Below are positions 26,598 through 35,702 of a stretch of DNA of 64,000 nucleotides, piece after piece (the stretch's first letter is position 1; the number at the start of each line of letters is the position of its first letter). A program made the translations under genes and the position numbers. The stretch lies in NCBI GenBank assembly GCA_017940005.1, contig JAGAZO010000020.1, positions 216,086-280,085 of the forward strand, read 5' to 3'. Source of the DNA: Treponema sp. Lineage in GTDB: Bacteria; Spirochaetota; Spirochaetia; Treponematales; Treponemataceae. The notes below the pieces were generated by a model. That model was not told the DNA's origin. It did not search any database and saw only the letters and a program-made list of their open reading frames with translations.

Positions 26598-28137
26598 CGC
26601 ATTTCCTGCACGCTTCTTCGCGCTCGCCGTTCATGTCGCGTTCAACATATGGCGTAATCCTTTCCCAGATAGATTCAAGCCGTTCTACAAACGCGTTTCC
26701 GATTATGTTGTCAAATAAAAATTCGCGGCACAGCGGCACATCTCCGTTTGCAAGAATCGTCATGTCACGGCGCATGTGCCAGCACGGATTTCGCTCAAGC
26801 GGCGACAAGTCTGCAGGCTTCCAATCGGGGAGCGCGCCGCAAAATGAATCGTATTTTTGAATTATCACATTCCCGCCGTGCGCCGCATCTTTCCAATACC
26901 GATAAAATGATTCAAGCTCGCATTCGTTTTCGTTTGTGCGCACAAGCTGCGGATAGACATTTTCAGGAAAATGCGTTTGCAGCAGCGTCACCGCCGCTAC
27001 CGCTTGCGAAAGCGTTCCCGCCTCGCCGTGCATTTTTTTGTACAGAGCTTCTGTCGCCGCATCAAGTGTGACAATCCATATAATTTTGCCGTCTGCAATA
27101 GCTTTGATTTCTTTGCAAAGCGATTCAGTAACGTGCAAGCCGTTCGTCTCGACGAGCACAGAAAGCCCAGACTCCGAGACGACAGCTTTAACAAAATCTA
27201 CAAACTGCGGATGAAGGAGCGGCTCGCCCCACGCAGAAAGCGAGACAACAGCGTTTTCTGAAAGAGCTGCCATCTGCTGTACGAGCGGCGCAAACTGTTC
27301 GAGCGTCATGCGCACAGCATTTTGTGATGATGGAGCAGTTCCATATTTTTTTTCATATGCAGCTTTATATGGCGAGTACACGACGCTGCCCTCTTCTGCT
27401 GGCTCAATGTGCACATTGTAAAACGCAGGCACTGTTTTCAAAACAGCAGCAAGGCGCACTGCTGTTTCGCACAACGCTTCCGCATTGTCAGTGTTGCAAT
27501 GAGAATCGTACACTGCACGGCACGAATAAAATCCTGCTTTTGTTGAGCACTCAAACGAAAGCCTGTACAACCGCCAGTCTTTTGGCGCAAGCACAGTCTC
27601 TATTTCAAACGAGTTGATGTCTGTTTTGAGCAACGACATGATGCTGTCGCGCTTAACAATTTCACTGCCGATTTTTTTCTGCTGCGAAAGAGACGCAAGG
27701 ATGATTGCCGCATCTTTGTTAATAATCTCAGGCGTCATGCCATAGGGATAGCCGTCTGCAAACGTGTACTCTGCAACATATGTTTTGTGCGCGGCAATTA
27801 ACTCATCTGTCACCGCTTTATTGAGGAACGGACAGTCAAACGCAGCATAGACAGCAGCATCTGCACCGCGTTCAGCGCACACATGCGCAATCGTTTCAAG
27901 CAATGTAGAAACAGTCCACGCATCTTTTTCTATGAGCGTAATTGACGCATTGTTTTTGCGCGCTTCAGCCTCGCAACGCGCAGCATTTTCTTTTGCAGCG
28001 CACACAACAGTGCCGACGCTTTCAGGCACAGTGCAAGCCCATGAAAGCGCGCTGTCATACGCAGAAAAATTGCCAAACGATGTTTCAAACGCGTACTGCC
28101 CGCTAAAACCAGCAAAGAGAATCACAACAGTCTTCAT
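26572..28137 (-). CDS. Nucleotidyltransferase-like domain fused to a radical SAM/SPASM-like domain lacking the cluster cysteines
   Basis: A 521-residue protein. Residues 1-~165 look like a GT-A/nucleotidyltransferase domain (TVVILFAGFSG, DCPFLN, ADGYPYGMTPE). Residues ~240-450 follow the radical SAM fold: SLSAWGEPLLHPQFVDFVK, LVETNGLHVTESL and VTLDAATEALYKKMHG. The CxxxCxxC that holds the SAM-binding 4Fe-4S cluster is missing: the aligned positions are Gly250, Tyr254 and Tyr257 (IEPAEEGSVVYSPY). A C-terminal SPASM/Twitch-like set of cysteines is kept (452, 470, 510, 513). I placed the start at 28137, where the conserved sequence begins; the frame stays open 63 codons further through a tandem repeat. 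It is first in the presumed glycan operon. Confidence 0.75.
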   Translation of the reverse strand: MKTVVILFAGFSGQYAFETSFGNFSAYDSALSWACTVPESVGTVVCAAKENAARCEAEARKNNASITLIEKDAWTVSTLLETIAHVCAERGADAAVYAAFDCPFLNKAVTDELIAAHKTYVAEYTFADGYPYGMTPEIINKDAAIILASLSQQKKIGSEIVKRDSIMSLLKTDINSFEIETVLAPKDWRLYRLSFECSTKAGFYSCRAVYDSHCNTDNAEALCETAVRLAAVLKTVPAFYNVHIEPAEEGSVVYSPYKAAYEKKYGTAPSSQNAVRMTLEQFAPLVQQMAALSENAVVSLSAWGEPLLHPQFVDFVKAVVSESGLSVLVETNGLHVTESLCKEIKAIADGKIIWIVTLDAATEALYKKMHGEAGTLSQAVAAVTLLQTHFPENVYPQLVRTNENECELESFYRYWKDAAHGGNVIIQKYDSFCGALPDWKPADLSPLERNPCWHMRRDMTILANGDVPLCREFLFDNIIGNAFVERLESIWERITPYVERDMNGEREEACRKCDEYYTFNF

Positions 28138-28221
28138 CGTTTCATTATCGGCAGAGAACAACCATAAATTGAGAAAAAGCGCACATGGCAGCGCAATTGC
28201 ACAGCAGCGCATCCTCACAAC

Positions 28222-28311
28222 GGCGCAATAGCGCGGCAACGTGTTCCAGCGGTGCAATCGCACAATGGCACAACAGCGTGGCAATGCGTTCCAGCGGTGC
28301 AATCGTGCCAT
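28222..28311. repeat. Two 45-bp tandem repeats between divergent genes
   Basis: Units 28222-28266 and 28267-28311 are adjacent and clearly related; both contain GTTCCAGCGGTGCAATCG. The 209 bases between the radical-SAM-like gene and xseA must hold both divergent promoters, but I cannot point to a convincing one. Confidence 0.8.
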
Positions 28312-28346
28312 TGCACAAATCGGCATTACCAGTTACAATCGTTTTT

Positions 28347-29579
28347 ATGAATCAGCTTGCACGTCCTGAAAACACTGTCTTTACTATTTCACAAATCACG
28401 AGCGTCATTCAGGAATTGCTAGAAAGCGCGTTTAACACAATCACTGTCGAAGGCGAGATTTCAAACTGCAAGCTCACGAGCGCGGGGCACTACTATCTGA
28501 CGCTCAAAGATTCAGGCGCGCAGCTCACCGCGGCAATGTGGCGCAGTTACACGCCGTCGCTCACGTTTGTGCCAAAAGACGGCATGCTCGTGCGCTGTAC
28601 GGGAAAGCTCAACGTTTATCCGCCACATGGAAAATATCAATTAATAATTTCGCGCATGGAAGTTGCAGGAGAAGGAAACATTCTGCAAATGCTCGAAGAC
28701 AGAAAAAAGCGGCTTGCGGCAGAAGGGCTTTTTGATGAAGCGCGAAAAAAGCCGCTCCCGCTATTTCCTAAAACGCTCGGCATCGTGACAAGTCCGACAG
28801 GTGCCGCGCTCCGCGACATTTTGCAGATTACAAAACGACGCAACCCGTGCGTGTCTGTCATCATCTTTCCTGCAATGGTGCAAGGAGACGGAGCTGACAA
28901 AACGATTGCGCGGCAAATTAAAGCGGCGAACGATTTTCATTTGTGCGATGTGTTGATTGTGGGGCGCGGCGGCGGGTCGCTCGAAGATTTGCTGCCGTTC
29001 AGCGAAGAGACTGTCGTGCGTGCAATCGCAGACTCGGTTATCCCGGTGATTTCTGCTGTCGGTCACGAAATAGATTGGGCGCTTTCAGACTACGCTGCCG
29101 ACTTCCGTGCGCCAACGCCATCAGCCGCCGCAGAGAGCGCAGTGCCACTCAAGAGCGACATCATGCGCACGCTCACAACATATGCTGACGATTTGTACAC
29201 GACTATAAAGCAAAAAGTTGAAAACATGAAACTCATTGTGCGCACATTCAATCCAGAAAATCTTGAGCTGCAATTCAGAAACATTGAGCAGCCGCTCCTT
29301 GCGCGATTTGACAATGCAAAAGTTGCGCTGTTGCAAAATATGGACACGCGTTTAAAAGATGCAAAGCAACACATTGCAATGTGCATGCAAGTGCTCGAAA
29401 GCGCAAGCCCTGAACGAATTTTTGCGCGTGGCTATTCTATGGTGCGCGATGTTGCAACAAATAAAATAGTGCGCAATGCAGCGCACGTAGCTGTTGGAGC
29501 GGAGCTTGAAATTGTGCCTGCAAGCGGAAAACTGCGCGCGCACGTCACGAAAATTGAGAAACCAGATGCAGACAGATAA
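28347..29579 (+). CDS. xseA: Exodeoxyribonuclease VII large subunit
   Basis: A 410-residue subunit of the single-strand-specific exonuclease used in DNA repair. It has an N-terminal OB domain (SNCKLTSAGHYYLTLKDSGAQL, MLVRCTGKLNVYPPHGKYQL), then the catalytic region with GIVTSPTGAALRDI, GRGGGSLEDLLPFSEE and SAVGHEIDW, then a coiled stretch and ERIFARGYSMV. The family-typical start MNQLARPENTVFTISQ places the ATG at 28347. The frame is open further upstream through the 45-bp repeats, but that part has no family match. It is the first gene of xseA-xseB-mutL. Confidence 0.96.
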   Translation: MNQLARPENTVFTISQITSVIQELLESAFNTITVEGEISNCKLTSAGHYYLTLKDSGAQLTAAMWRSYTPSLTFVPKDGMLVRCTGKLNVYPPHGKYQLIISRMEVAGEGNILQMLEDRKKRLAAEGLFDEARKKPLPLFPKTLGIVTSPTGAALRDILQITKRRNPCVSVIIFPAMVQGDGADKTIARQIKAANDFHLCDVLIVGRGGGSLEDLLPFSEETVVRAIADSVIPVISAVGHEIDWALSDYAADFRAPTPSAAAESAVPLKSDIMRTLTTYADDLYTTIKQKVENMKLIVRTFNPENLELQFRNIEQPLLARFDNAKVALLQNMDTRLKDAKQHIAMCMQVLESASPERIFARGYSMVRDVATNKIVRNAAHVAVGAELEIVPASGKLRAHVTKIEKPDADR

Positions 29580-29609
29580 CGTCACATTTTTTCAGGAGGT
29601 ATGACGGCA

Positions 29610-29888
29610 ATGAAAAATTTTGCGCAAAATTTAGAGACGCTTGAAAAGCTCACTGCAGACATCAAGCGCGACGACATATCGCTCGAAGACGCGCTTAAAG
29701 ATTTTGAGCAGGGCATAAAGCTCGCGCGCGGCATGGAAGCGGAAATTGACAGAATAGAAGGCAAAATTCAAATATTGATGAACGAGCCTGCGCCCGAAAC
29801 AGACACGACTCCTGAACTTGATCTATTTTCAGGAGCAGACGAAGCGACAGGAACTGCGGGCGCGCCAAAAGAAGGCACGCGCCAGTGA
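29610..29888 (+). CDS. xseB: Exodeoxyribonuclease VII small subunit
   Basis: About 92 residues. The conserved helical pair (FAQNLETLEKLTADIKRDDI, LEDALKDFEQGIKLA) binds XseA. Two ATGs are possible, 29601 and 29610; AGGAGG lies 1 base before the first but at normal spacing before the second, so I prefer 29610. The C-terminal ~30 residues are Pro/Glu/Asp-rich and longer than usual. The stop overlaps the mutL start (GTGA). Confidence 0.94.
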   Translation: MKNFAQNLETLEKLTADIKRDDISLEDALKDFEQGIKLARGMEAEIDRIEGKIQILMNEPAPETDTTPELDLFSGADEATGTAGAPKEGTRQ

Positions 29889-31897
29889 ACCGTCCCGTAA
29901 AACAGCTTGCCGCAGAAGTTGCGCGCAAAATCGCAGCAGGAGAGGTGATTGACCGCCCTGCCGCAATAGTGCGCGAGTTCATCGACAACGCAATAGATTC
30001 TGGAGCAGAACATATTGCTGTAGAAATTGAAAGCGGCGGCATTGAAAGCGTGCGCGTCGTTGACAACGGAAGCGGCATGACAAAAGCAGATTTGCACAAC
30101 TGCGCGCGGCCGCATGCAACGAGCAAAATAGAGACTGAAACAGATTTATTAAAACTTTCAACGCTCGGTTTTAGAGGAGAGGCGCTCGCATCGATTGCGG
30201 CTGTGTGCCGCCTTTCCATCATGTCGGGCAGCTGGAAAATGCGCGCTTCTGTAACAGAAGACCACATCATCGAGCCGTGCACGCCCATTGAAGGCACAAT
30301 CGTGCAGGCAGAAGGCTTATTTGAGAACTTTCCTGCGCGCCGCAGATTTTTAAAACGGCCTGCATCTGAAATGGCGCTCTGCAAAACTATGTTCATTGAA
30401 AAGTCACTTGCGCATCCTGACATCGCGTTTACGTTCACTGTAGACGGCGCGCGCAAAATGACACTTGCATCGCACGTAGGCTTGACAAAGCGATTTGTAC
30501 AGGCAGCAGTACCGCGCGAAAACGAGTCGCTCTTTTATGAAATAAACGGAACAAGTGGCGGAGAAAATCCCGATTGGCAATTTACGTGCGTGCTTGGCGA
30601 GCCGGGCGTATCGCGCACAAATAAAAAAGACATATACATTTTTGTGAACGGACGGCGCATCACAGAATACTCGCTCGTACAGGCGATTGAATACGGCACT
30701 CAAGGATTTTTTCCAAACGGCACCTATCCTGCAGCAGCGCTTTTTGTCACTATGAAAAGCGATCTTGTTGATTTCAACATTCATCCTGCAAAAAAAGAAG
30801 CGCGTTTCCATGACATTTTACAGCTTCACCACGGAGTGAGCGTCGCGGTGCGTAACTTTTTCCACCAGTACACCGTGCGCACTATGCAAAGCAGTTTGCG
30901 TGAAAGTTCTGCGCTGAAATCGCCTGTGCTCGACTTTGGAAACGCACTCGGTAAGACCAGCAAACTGACTGACAGCGCAAACGGACGCATCGCTTGTGGC
31001 GCACGCCAAGCAGACAACAACGAGATAGGCCGTCCGCCGCACAGTGATGCACCAGCGTTTGGCGGCACGCAGCTCTCTGCAATCAAAAACCGCACAGCGC
31101 TTCGCCCCGCACAAGATTTTTCGCGCATCGTGATGAAGCGCGGCAGCGGTACTTTTGCACAGCCGTATGCGCGAAGCTTTTCAGACAAGCGCGAGTTTTC
31201 CGACAAGCAAGGTGATGAGCAATACAACAGCGAAAAAAACGTATACTACCCGACGCACCGCGAGTACGAAGACGCAACGCTTGAACTTGCAGAGCGCGCG
31301 CTTGCAGAAGACGACGAGCAAAAAAATCACGAGGCGTTGTACAGCGCGGCACGTAACCCGTTTCACTTTTTGGGCAGCGCGCTCGGCACATTTCTTGTCG
31401 CAGAACAAGGAAATACGCTCTACATCATCGACAAGCATGCGGCGCACGAGCGCATGCTATACGACAGCATAATGGAAAATCAGGGAAAGAGCCAAAAATT
31501 GCTCGTGCCGTATGAAATCACTACGCAAAACGATGCAGACGACATCTATTTGGCGGGCATCTCAAGCAAGCTGCAAGAAGCAGGCATTGCTATCGCAAAC
31601 AAGGGAAACAGCACATGGGAGATAACGGCCGTGCCTGAACGCTGGAACGGAAGCGAGAGCGATTTATGTCACGCGCTGCTCGACAAGCGTATTCAACCGC
31701 AAGAAGTGATTGCGCACATCGCCGCAATGACTGCGTGCAAGGCAGCAGTAAAAGATGGCTGCACGCTCGATGACAAGACTGCCGCAGAACTTGCGCAAAG
31801 CGCGCTCGCCCTCCCCGACCCGCACTGTCCGCACGGTCGTCCGGTATGGACGGCAGTTACACGGGAAGAACTTTTCGCGCTCGTCAAGCGGACGTAG
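29885..31897 (+). CDS. mutL: DNA mismatch repair protein MutL
   Basis: A 670-residue GHKL ATPase and likely nicking endonuclease of mismatch repair. ATP-site motifs are EFIDNAIDSGA, VVDNGSGM and TLGFRGEALASI. The linker (~340-500) is poorly conserved. The C-terminal endonuclease motif is DKHAAHE (516-522), close to the DQHAxxE consensus, with ACKAAVKDG and CPHGRP after it. It starts with GTG, overlapping xseB. In bacteria without MutH, as expected here, MutL itself nicks the new strand. Confidence 0.96.
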   Translation: MNRPVKQLAAEVARKIAAGEVIDRPAAIVREFIDNAIDSGAEHIAVEIESGGIESVRVVDNGSGMTKADLHNCARPHATSKIETETDLLKLSTLGFRGEALASIAAVCRLSIMSGSWKMRASVTEDHIIEPCTPIEGTIVQAEGLFENFPARRRFLKRPASEMALCKTMFIEKSLAHPDIAFTFTVDGARKMTLASHVGLTKRFVQAAVPRENESLFYEINGTSGGENPDWQFTCVLGEPGVSRTNKKDIYIFVNGRRITEYSLVQAIEYGTQGFFPNGTYPAAALFVTMKSDLVDFNIHPAKKEARFHDILQLHHGVSVAVRNFFHQYTVRTMQSSLRESSALKSPVLDFGNALGKTSKLTDSANGRIACGARQADNNEIGRPPHSDAPAFGGTQLSAIKNRTALRPAQDFSRIVMKRGSGTFAQPYARSFSDKREFSDKQGDEQYNSEKNVYYPTHREYEDATLELAERALAEDDEQKNHEALYSAARNPFHFLGSALGTFLVAEQGNTLYIIDKHAAHERMLYDSIMENQGKSQKLLVPYEITTQNDADDIYLAGISSKLQEAGIAIANKGNSTWEITAVPERWNGSESDLCHALLDKRIQPQEVIAHIAAMTACKAAVKDGCTLDDKTAAELAQSALALPDPHCPHGRPVWTAVTREELFALVKRT

Positions 31898-32037
31898 CCA
31901 TGCTCGGCAACAAGATACAGCCGAGCGCAAATCGGTATGGCAGGCAAACGGTACGACAGTCATGAACAACGTTTGCAAGCGCATTTGTCACGCATGTGCA
32001 GCGCGGCAATAAATCTGTTCAAGCGGCAAAGCCTGCG

Positions 32038-34752
32038 TCATTTTGCATCCGATGCGTTGCTCGTCATTGCAAAAAGATTGTCCACTTCTGATTTTCGATA
32101 ATTTGGCTGCTGCGAGCGAAGCGTTGTCAAATAAGTGCGCGCAGACGCGTTGTCGCCAAGCTGTATGCACACTTTTGCTTGTTCTATATATGCATCCCAG
32201 TTTTTGCTGTCGCGCCGAAGCAACTCCGCATATGTCGTCTTCGCATTGTCATATTGCCCGTCACTCGCATATGTTTGAGCAAGATTCTGTCGCACAGTGT
32301 TGTTATTCGGATCGAGTTTGAGCGCATTCTGAAAATACTGCACCGCATTTTTATAATCCTGCTTTGCAAGATAAGCGCTTCCCAAATTATTGTTGCCCTC
32401 AAAGCTGTTTTTATTCTGATTATATACTTGTGTAAAAAGCGTGAGCGCCATATCCACATCAGGAGGATTCATGCTCATATACATTGTACCAAGATTTATC
32501 TTCGTCTTCTCATGATTGGGATTGAGACGCAGCACTTCTGTATAAACGGGAATGGCATCAGTTGCATTGCCAGTGTTGTCGAGCATGAGCGCGTAATTGT
32601 ACACGATATTTGCTTGAGACGTCGTATTATTTACTGCCTGCCGTGTGTCGTACGCGCGTTTTGCATACGGAAGCGCTTCTACCGTTCTTCCTTGTGCATA
32701 GAGCGCCGCAGAAAGATTGTAATATGTGACAGGATCTGTCGCGTTCGGATTCAAAAGCGCGAGTGCAGAACGATAGCTTTCCTCTGCTGCGACATAGTTT
32801 TCTGCATCGTAGTATGTAAGCCCAAGCTCACGCAATGCATCACCGTTTGCGCTGTTTATGCGAAGCACATTATTGTATGCAGCCACCGCACTTTGCACAT
32901 CTCCTTTTTTGCGAAGCAAACGCGCTTCCTCAAGATATGCCTTTTCATAGCGCGTGTCTGTGGTCCGAGCAAGTTTAAACGCATCAAGCGCAGCAGCATC
33001 CCTGCCGAGCCGCAAGTTTGCAAGCCCCATATTGTACTGTGCAGGAGCAAAACTGCCATTCAACCGCACAGCAGACTGGAACGAAGCGACAGCTCCGCTG
33101 TAATCGCGCTGTAAATACTGGACACGACCGAGCTGATAGTGATACACGTAATTTGTTCTGTCGTTTGCAACAGCAGTTGTCAATTCAGAAAGCGCTTTTT
33201 GACGGTCGCCGTTTTCAAGCGCGCTCATGCCGAGTACATAATGGGCTGCCGCATCGTTTGGCGTCTTTTTTACAGCTTCTTCCGCGTAGGTTATAGCAGC
33301 AGCGCGCAGCTTTCGCTTGTCTGCATCGCTGGATACATTTTGAGATGCATCATAGAGCGCAGCAGCAATTTCAGAATTCTTACCGCCCGAAAACTGCGGC
33401 TCGCCATCAGAAATAGGAAGTTTGCTTTGCGCGCGCGAAAAATGATTGAGCGCAGAATCGTACCTGTTGGCATTTAAATCTGATTTTCCCTGCGCAATTT
33501 CATCATTCACTGCCGAAATCTCGCGCTGAAGCGTTCTGTTTTTTTGCGCCAAAGCCTCTTCAGCAGCTTTGCGAGCAGCTTCTTCCTTGCGACGTTGCTC
33601 TTCTGCTGCACGCGCTTGTGCTTGACGCTCAGCCGCAGCCTCTTGCTCCGCCGCACGACGAGTTGCTGCTTCCTGTTCACGCTGCAATCGCGCTGCACGC
33701 TCTGCGGCAGTTTCCTGACTAGATTCCTGCGCGAGCAGTCCCTCAAGTTCCCGCTGATTTTTTTGCGCCTCTGCCTGACTTCGTGCAAGCTCATTCCTTA
33801 TTGCATCAAGTTCTTCTGCAGATTTTGCGTTGCTTTCACCCCTGAGTAGAATAAGCTCATTCATAAGCTCATTTGCTTCTCTATCACCGGCATTCTCTTT
33901 GAGCAGCCCGTCAAGCAAATTCATAGCGCGATCGTATTCACCACTTTCCATGTATTTCTGCACAAGAGAAAGTGTATTTTCACGAGTGGCTGCTACAGAC
34001 TTCGCGCTACGCTTTTGGAAAAAAAAAATAAGCAGTATAAGCGCCAGAACAGCAGCCGCGCAAATGATTCCCACTATAAGCTTTTTGTTCAAGTCTTTTT
34101 TCGGTGTAAAAGATGAACTGCTCGGAAATTTAAAAGCGCCCGGCATATATGATGTCTTTGCCGACTGATTCTCGCTACTCGCAACATGCGCAGGTTGCTG
34201 ATTCTCCTGCACGCCCGTTTCTTCAAAAATAGAGACCTGCGTGACAGGTGCTTTCACAGCAGCTGTTGTTTTAACAGCAGACGACTTGCTTGTACTCGCC
34301 TTTGCAGCATCTGTTTTAGCGGCAGTCATCTTTGTAGATGATTTTGGTGCGCTTGTTTTGACAGCAGTCGCTTTGACAGGTGCTTTTTCTGCAGCAGTCT
34401 TTTTAGCAACAGTTGTCTTTGCAGATGATTTTGCCGCAACAGGCTTTTTAGTAGCAGCTGTTTTTGCAGGCACCTTTGCAGCGCTCGTCGTTTTTTCCGC
34501 AGCTGTCTTTGTCGCATGAGTTCTTGCGGCAGTCGTCTTTGTAGATTTTGGTACGCTTGTTTTGGCAGCAGTCGCTTTGACAGATGCTTTTTCTGCAGCA
34601 GTCTTTTTAGCAACAGTTGTCTTTGCAGATGATTTTGCCGCAACAGGCTTTTTAGCAGCCGTTGCTTTTGCAGGCATCTTTGCAGCGCTCGTTGTTTTTC
34701 CCGCTGTTGTCTTTGTCGCGGTAGGTTTCTTTGTGGACGTTGTCTTTGCCAT
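32038..34752 (-). CDS. Membrane TPR protein with histone-H1-like Lys/Ala/Thr-rich N-terminus
   Basis: A 904-residue four-part protein. Residues 1-~190 are almost only Lys, Ala, Thr, Ser, Pro and Val (for example KTTVAKKTAAEKA), like the tails of bacterial histone-H1-type proteins, and contain a 68-residue tandem duplication. A membrane helix follows at ~223-245 (LIVGIICAAAVLALILLIFFF). A Gln/Glu/Ala/Arg coiled coil spans ~305-415, and about a dozen TPRs fill ~425-890. With the basic tail in the cytoplasm it could touch DNA or acidic partners while the TPRs act outside the membrane. GAGGA seven bases upstream supports the start. The role is unknown. It shares low-complexity style with the next gene. 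Confidence 0.75.
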   Translation of the reverse strand: MAKTTSTKKPTATKTTAGKTTSAAKMPAKATAAKKPVAAKSSAKTTVAKKTAAEKASVKATAAKTSVPKSTKTTAARTHATKTAAEKTTSAAKVPAKTAATKKPVAAKSSAKTTVAKKTAAEKAPVKATAVKTSAPKSSTKMTAAKTDAAKASTSKSSAVKTTAAVKAPVTQVSIFEETGVQENQQPAHVASSENQSAKTSYMPGAFKFPSSSSFTPKKDLNKKLIVGIICAAAVLALILLIFFFQKRSAKSVAATRENTLSLVQKYMESGEYDRAMNLLDGLLKENAGDREANELMNELILLRGESNAKSAEELDAIRNELARSQAEAQKNQRELEGLLAQESSQETAAERAARLQREQEAATRRAAEQEAAAERQAQARAAEEQRRKEEAARKAAEEALAQKNRTLQREISAVNDEIAQGKSDLNANRYDSALNHFSRAQSKLPISDGEPQFSGGKNSEIAAALYDASQNVSSDADKRKLRAAAITYAEEAVKKTPNDAAAHYVLGMSALENGDRQKALSELTTAVANDRTNYVYHYQLGRVQYLQRDYSGAVASFQSAVRLNGSFAPAQYNMGLANLRLGRDAAALDAFKLARTTDTRYEKAYLEEARLLRKKGDVQSAVAAYNNVLRINSANGDALRELGLTYYDAENYVAAEESYRSALALLNPNATDPVTYYNLSAALYAQGRTVEALPYAKRAYDTRQAVNNTTSQANIVYNYALMLDNTGNATDAIPVYTEVLRLNPNHEKTKINLGTMYMSMNPPDVDMALTLFTQVYNQNKNSFEGNNNLGSAYLAKQDYKNAVQYFQNALKLDPNNNTVRQNLAQTYASDGQYDNAKTTYAELLRRDSKNWDAYIEQAKVCIQLGDNASARTYLTTLRSQQPNYRKSEVDNLFAMTSNASDAK
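34321..34730. repeat. 204-bp tandem duplication in the Lys/Ala-rich coding region
   Basis: The segment around 34321-34524 recurs around 34528-34730 with an offset of 204 bases (68 codons), for example at the identical GCTTGTTTTG at 34351 and 34555. The frame is kept. Such repeats can change copy number between strains. Confidence 0.8.
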
Positions 34753-34795
34753 ACCTCATTCCTCTTTCTATATACTTTTACTCTAAAACAGCTAA

Positions 34796-35692
34796 TCAAT
34801 CAAGTTCCGGCTCTGATTCATAATCAAGCGAGTCTTCCGCACCGCTTGTCATGTTTTCAGTATTTGTACCGTGCAGCGAATTTGCAACTTCTTCAAGCAG
34901 CTTTCTGCGGCGTTCCTCTTCCGCAGCTCTCGCCGCTGCTTCCTGGCGCGCCTTTTCTGCAGCAATGCGCTCCTGCTCTGCACGAAGGCGCTCTTCTTCT
35001 TCCTTACGCTGACGCTCGCGTTCTGCAGCAATACGTTCCTGTTCCGCACGCGCTGCCGCTTCTTGCCGCGCACGCTCTGCAGCAATACGCTCCTGCTCTG
35101 CACGAAGGCGAGCTTCTTCCTCTTTGCGCTGACGCTCGCGTTCTGCAGCAATACGCGCTTCCTCTTCCTGCCGCACAATCTCGCCGCGCAAAAGCGTTAT
35201 GATTCGCCGAATCTCGCTCTGCTGCGGGTCATTGCGCTCTCGTTCAAGATACAAAACGTAATCTTCCAATGCGCCCGAAAAATTCGACGCATTAAGCCGC
35301 GCGTTTGCCCTGTTAAGCAGTGCTTTCGTAAAGCCAGGAGAAGCGGCGAGCGCAAGGGAGTAGTAACTGTCTGCAAGCGTGTAATCACGCGATGCAAATG
35401 CGGCGTTACCCGCATTGTACGCAAGCACTTTTTTGTCTGTTCCCGACACAGCGAGTCCCTTTTCAAAAGCGGTAATAGACTGCGCAAATTGCCCTGTCTG
35501 ATAATACGCAAGGCCAAGATAATTGTATGCATCGGGAGAAGCTGTTCCTGATGCTATCTCGCGCTCCAGAAACAGTACAGCTTCAGACGGTCTGTTGATT
35601 TTAAAAAGACGCTCACCTTCGCTTTCTGCAAAGGCAACAGATAAAACGCAAAAAAATACGACAATTATTGTGATACAGGTAATCCGTTGCAT
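34796..35692 (-). CDS. Exported TPR protein with Glu/Arg/Ala coiled-coil repeats
   Basis: A 298-residue protein. It has a signal peptide (ITCITIIVVFFCVLSVAFA), three to four TPRs (~28-150), then a highly charged helix (~175-265) made of two 40-residue repeats (AAERERQRKEEEARLRAEQE type), ending in an acidic Ser/Glu/Asp tail. The repeats predict a long stable single helix or coiled coil. It lies 43 bases upstream of the 904-residue TPR protein on the same strand, so the two are probably cotranscribed and work together at the envelope. It has no clear ribosome binding site, and a -10 box lies only 10 bases upstream. Confidence 0.72.
   Translation of the reverse strand: MQRITCITIIVVFFCVLSVAFAESEGERLFKINRPSEAVLFLEREIASGTASPDAYNYLGLAYYQTGQFAQSITAFEKGLAVSGTDKKVLAYNAGNAAFASRDYTLADSYYSLALAASPGFTKALLNRANARLNASNFSGALEDYVLYLERERNDPQQSEIRRIITLLRGEIVRQEEEARIAAERERQRKEEEARLRAEQERIAAERARQEAAARAEQERIAAERERQRKEEEERLRAEQERIAAEKARQEAAARAAEEERRRKLLEEVANSLHGTNTENMTSGAEDSLDYESEPELD
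34925..35164. repeat. 120-bp tandem repeat (two units) coding for charged helix
   Basis: Codons 177-216 and 217-256 of the exported TPR protein are two adjacent 40-residue units that differ at only a few positions. Confidence 0.8.
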
Positions 35693-35702
35693 CTTATCAT
35701 AT

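Noticed and set aside
28222..28311. CRISPR array
   Set aside because: There are only two directly adjacent 45-bp units, no spacers and no cas genes.
28138..28326. 63-codon N-terminal extension of the radical-SAM-like protein
   Set aside because: It translates the 45-bp tandem repeats into an unlikely Trp/Cys/Arg-rich sequence, and the conserved part starts at 28137.
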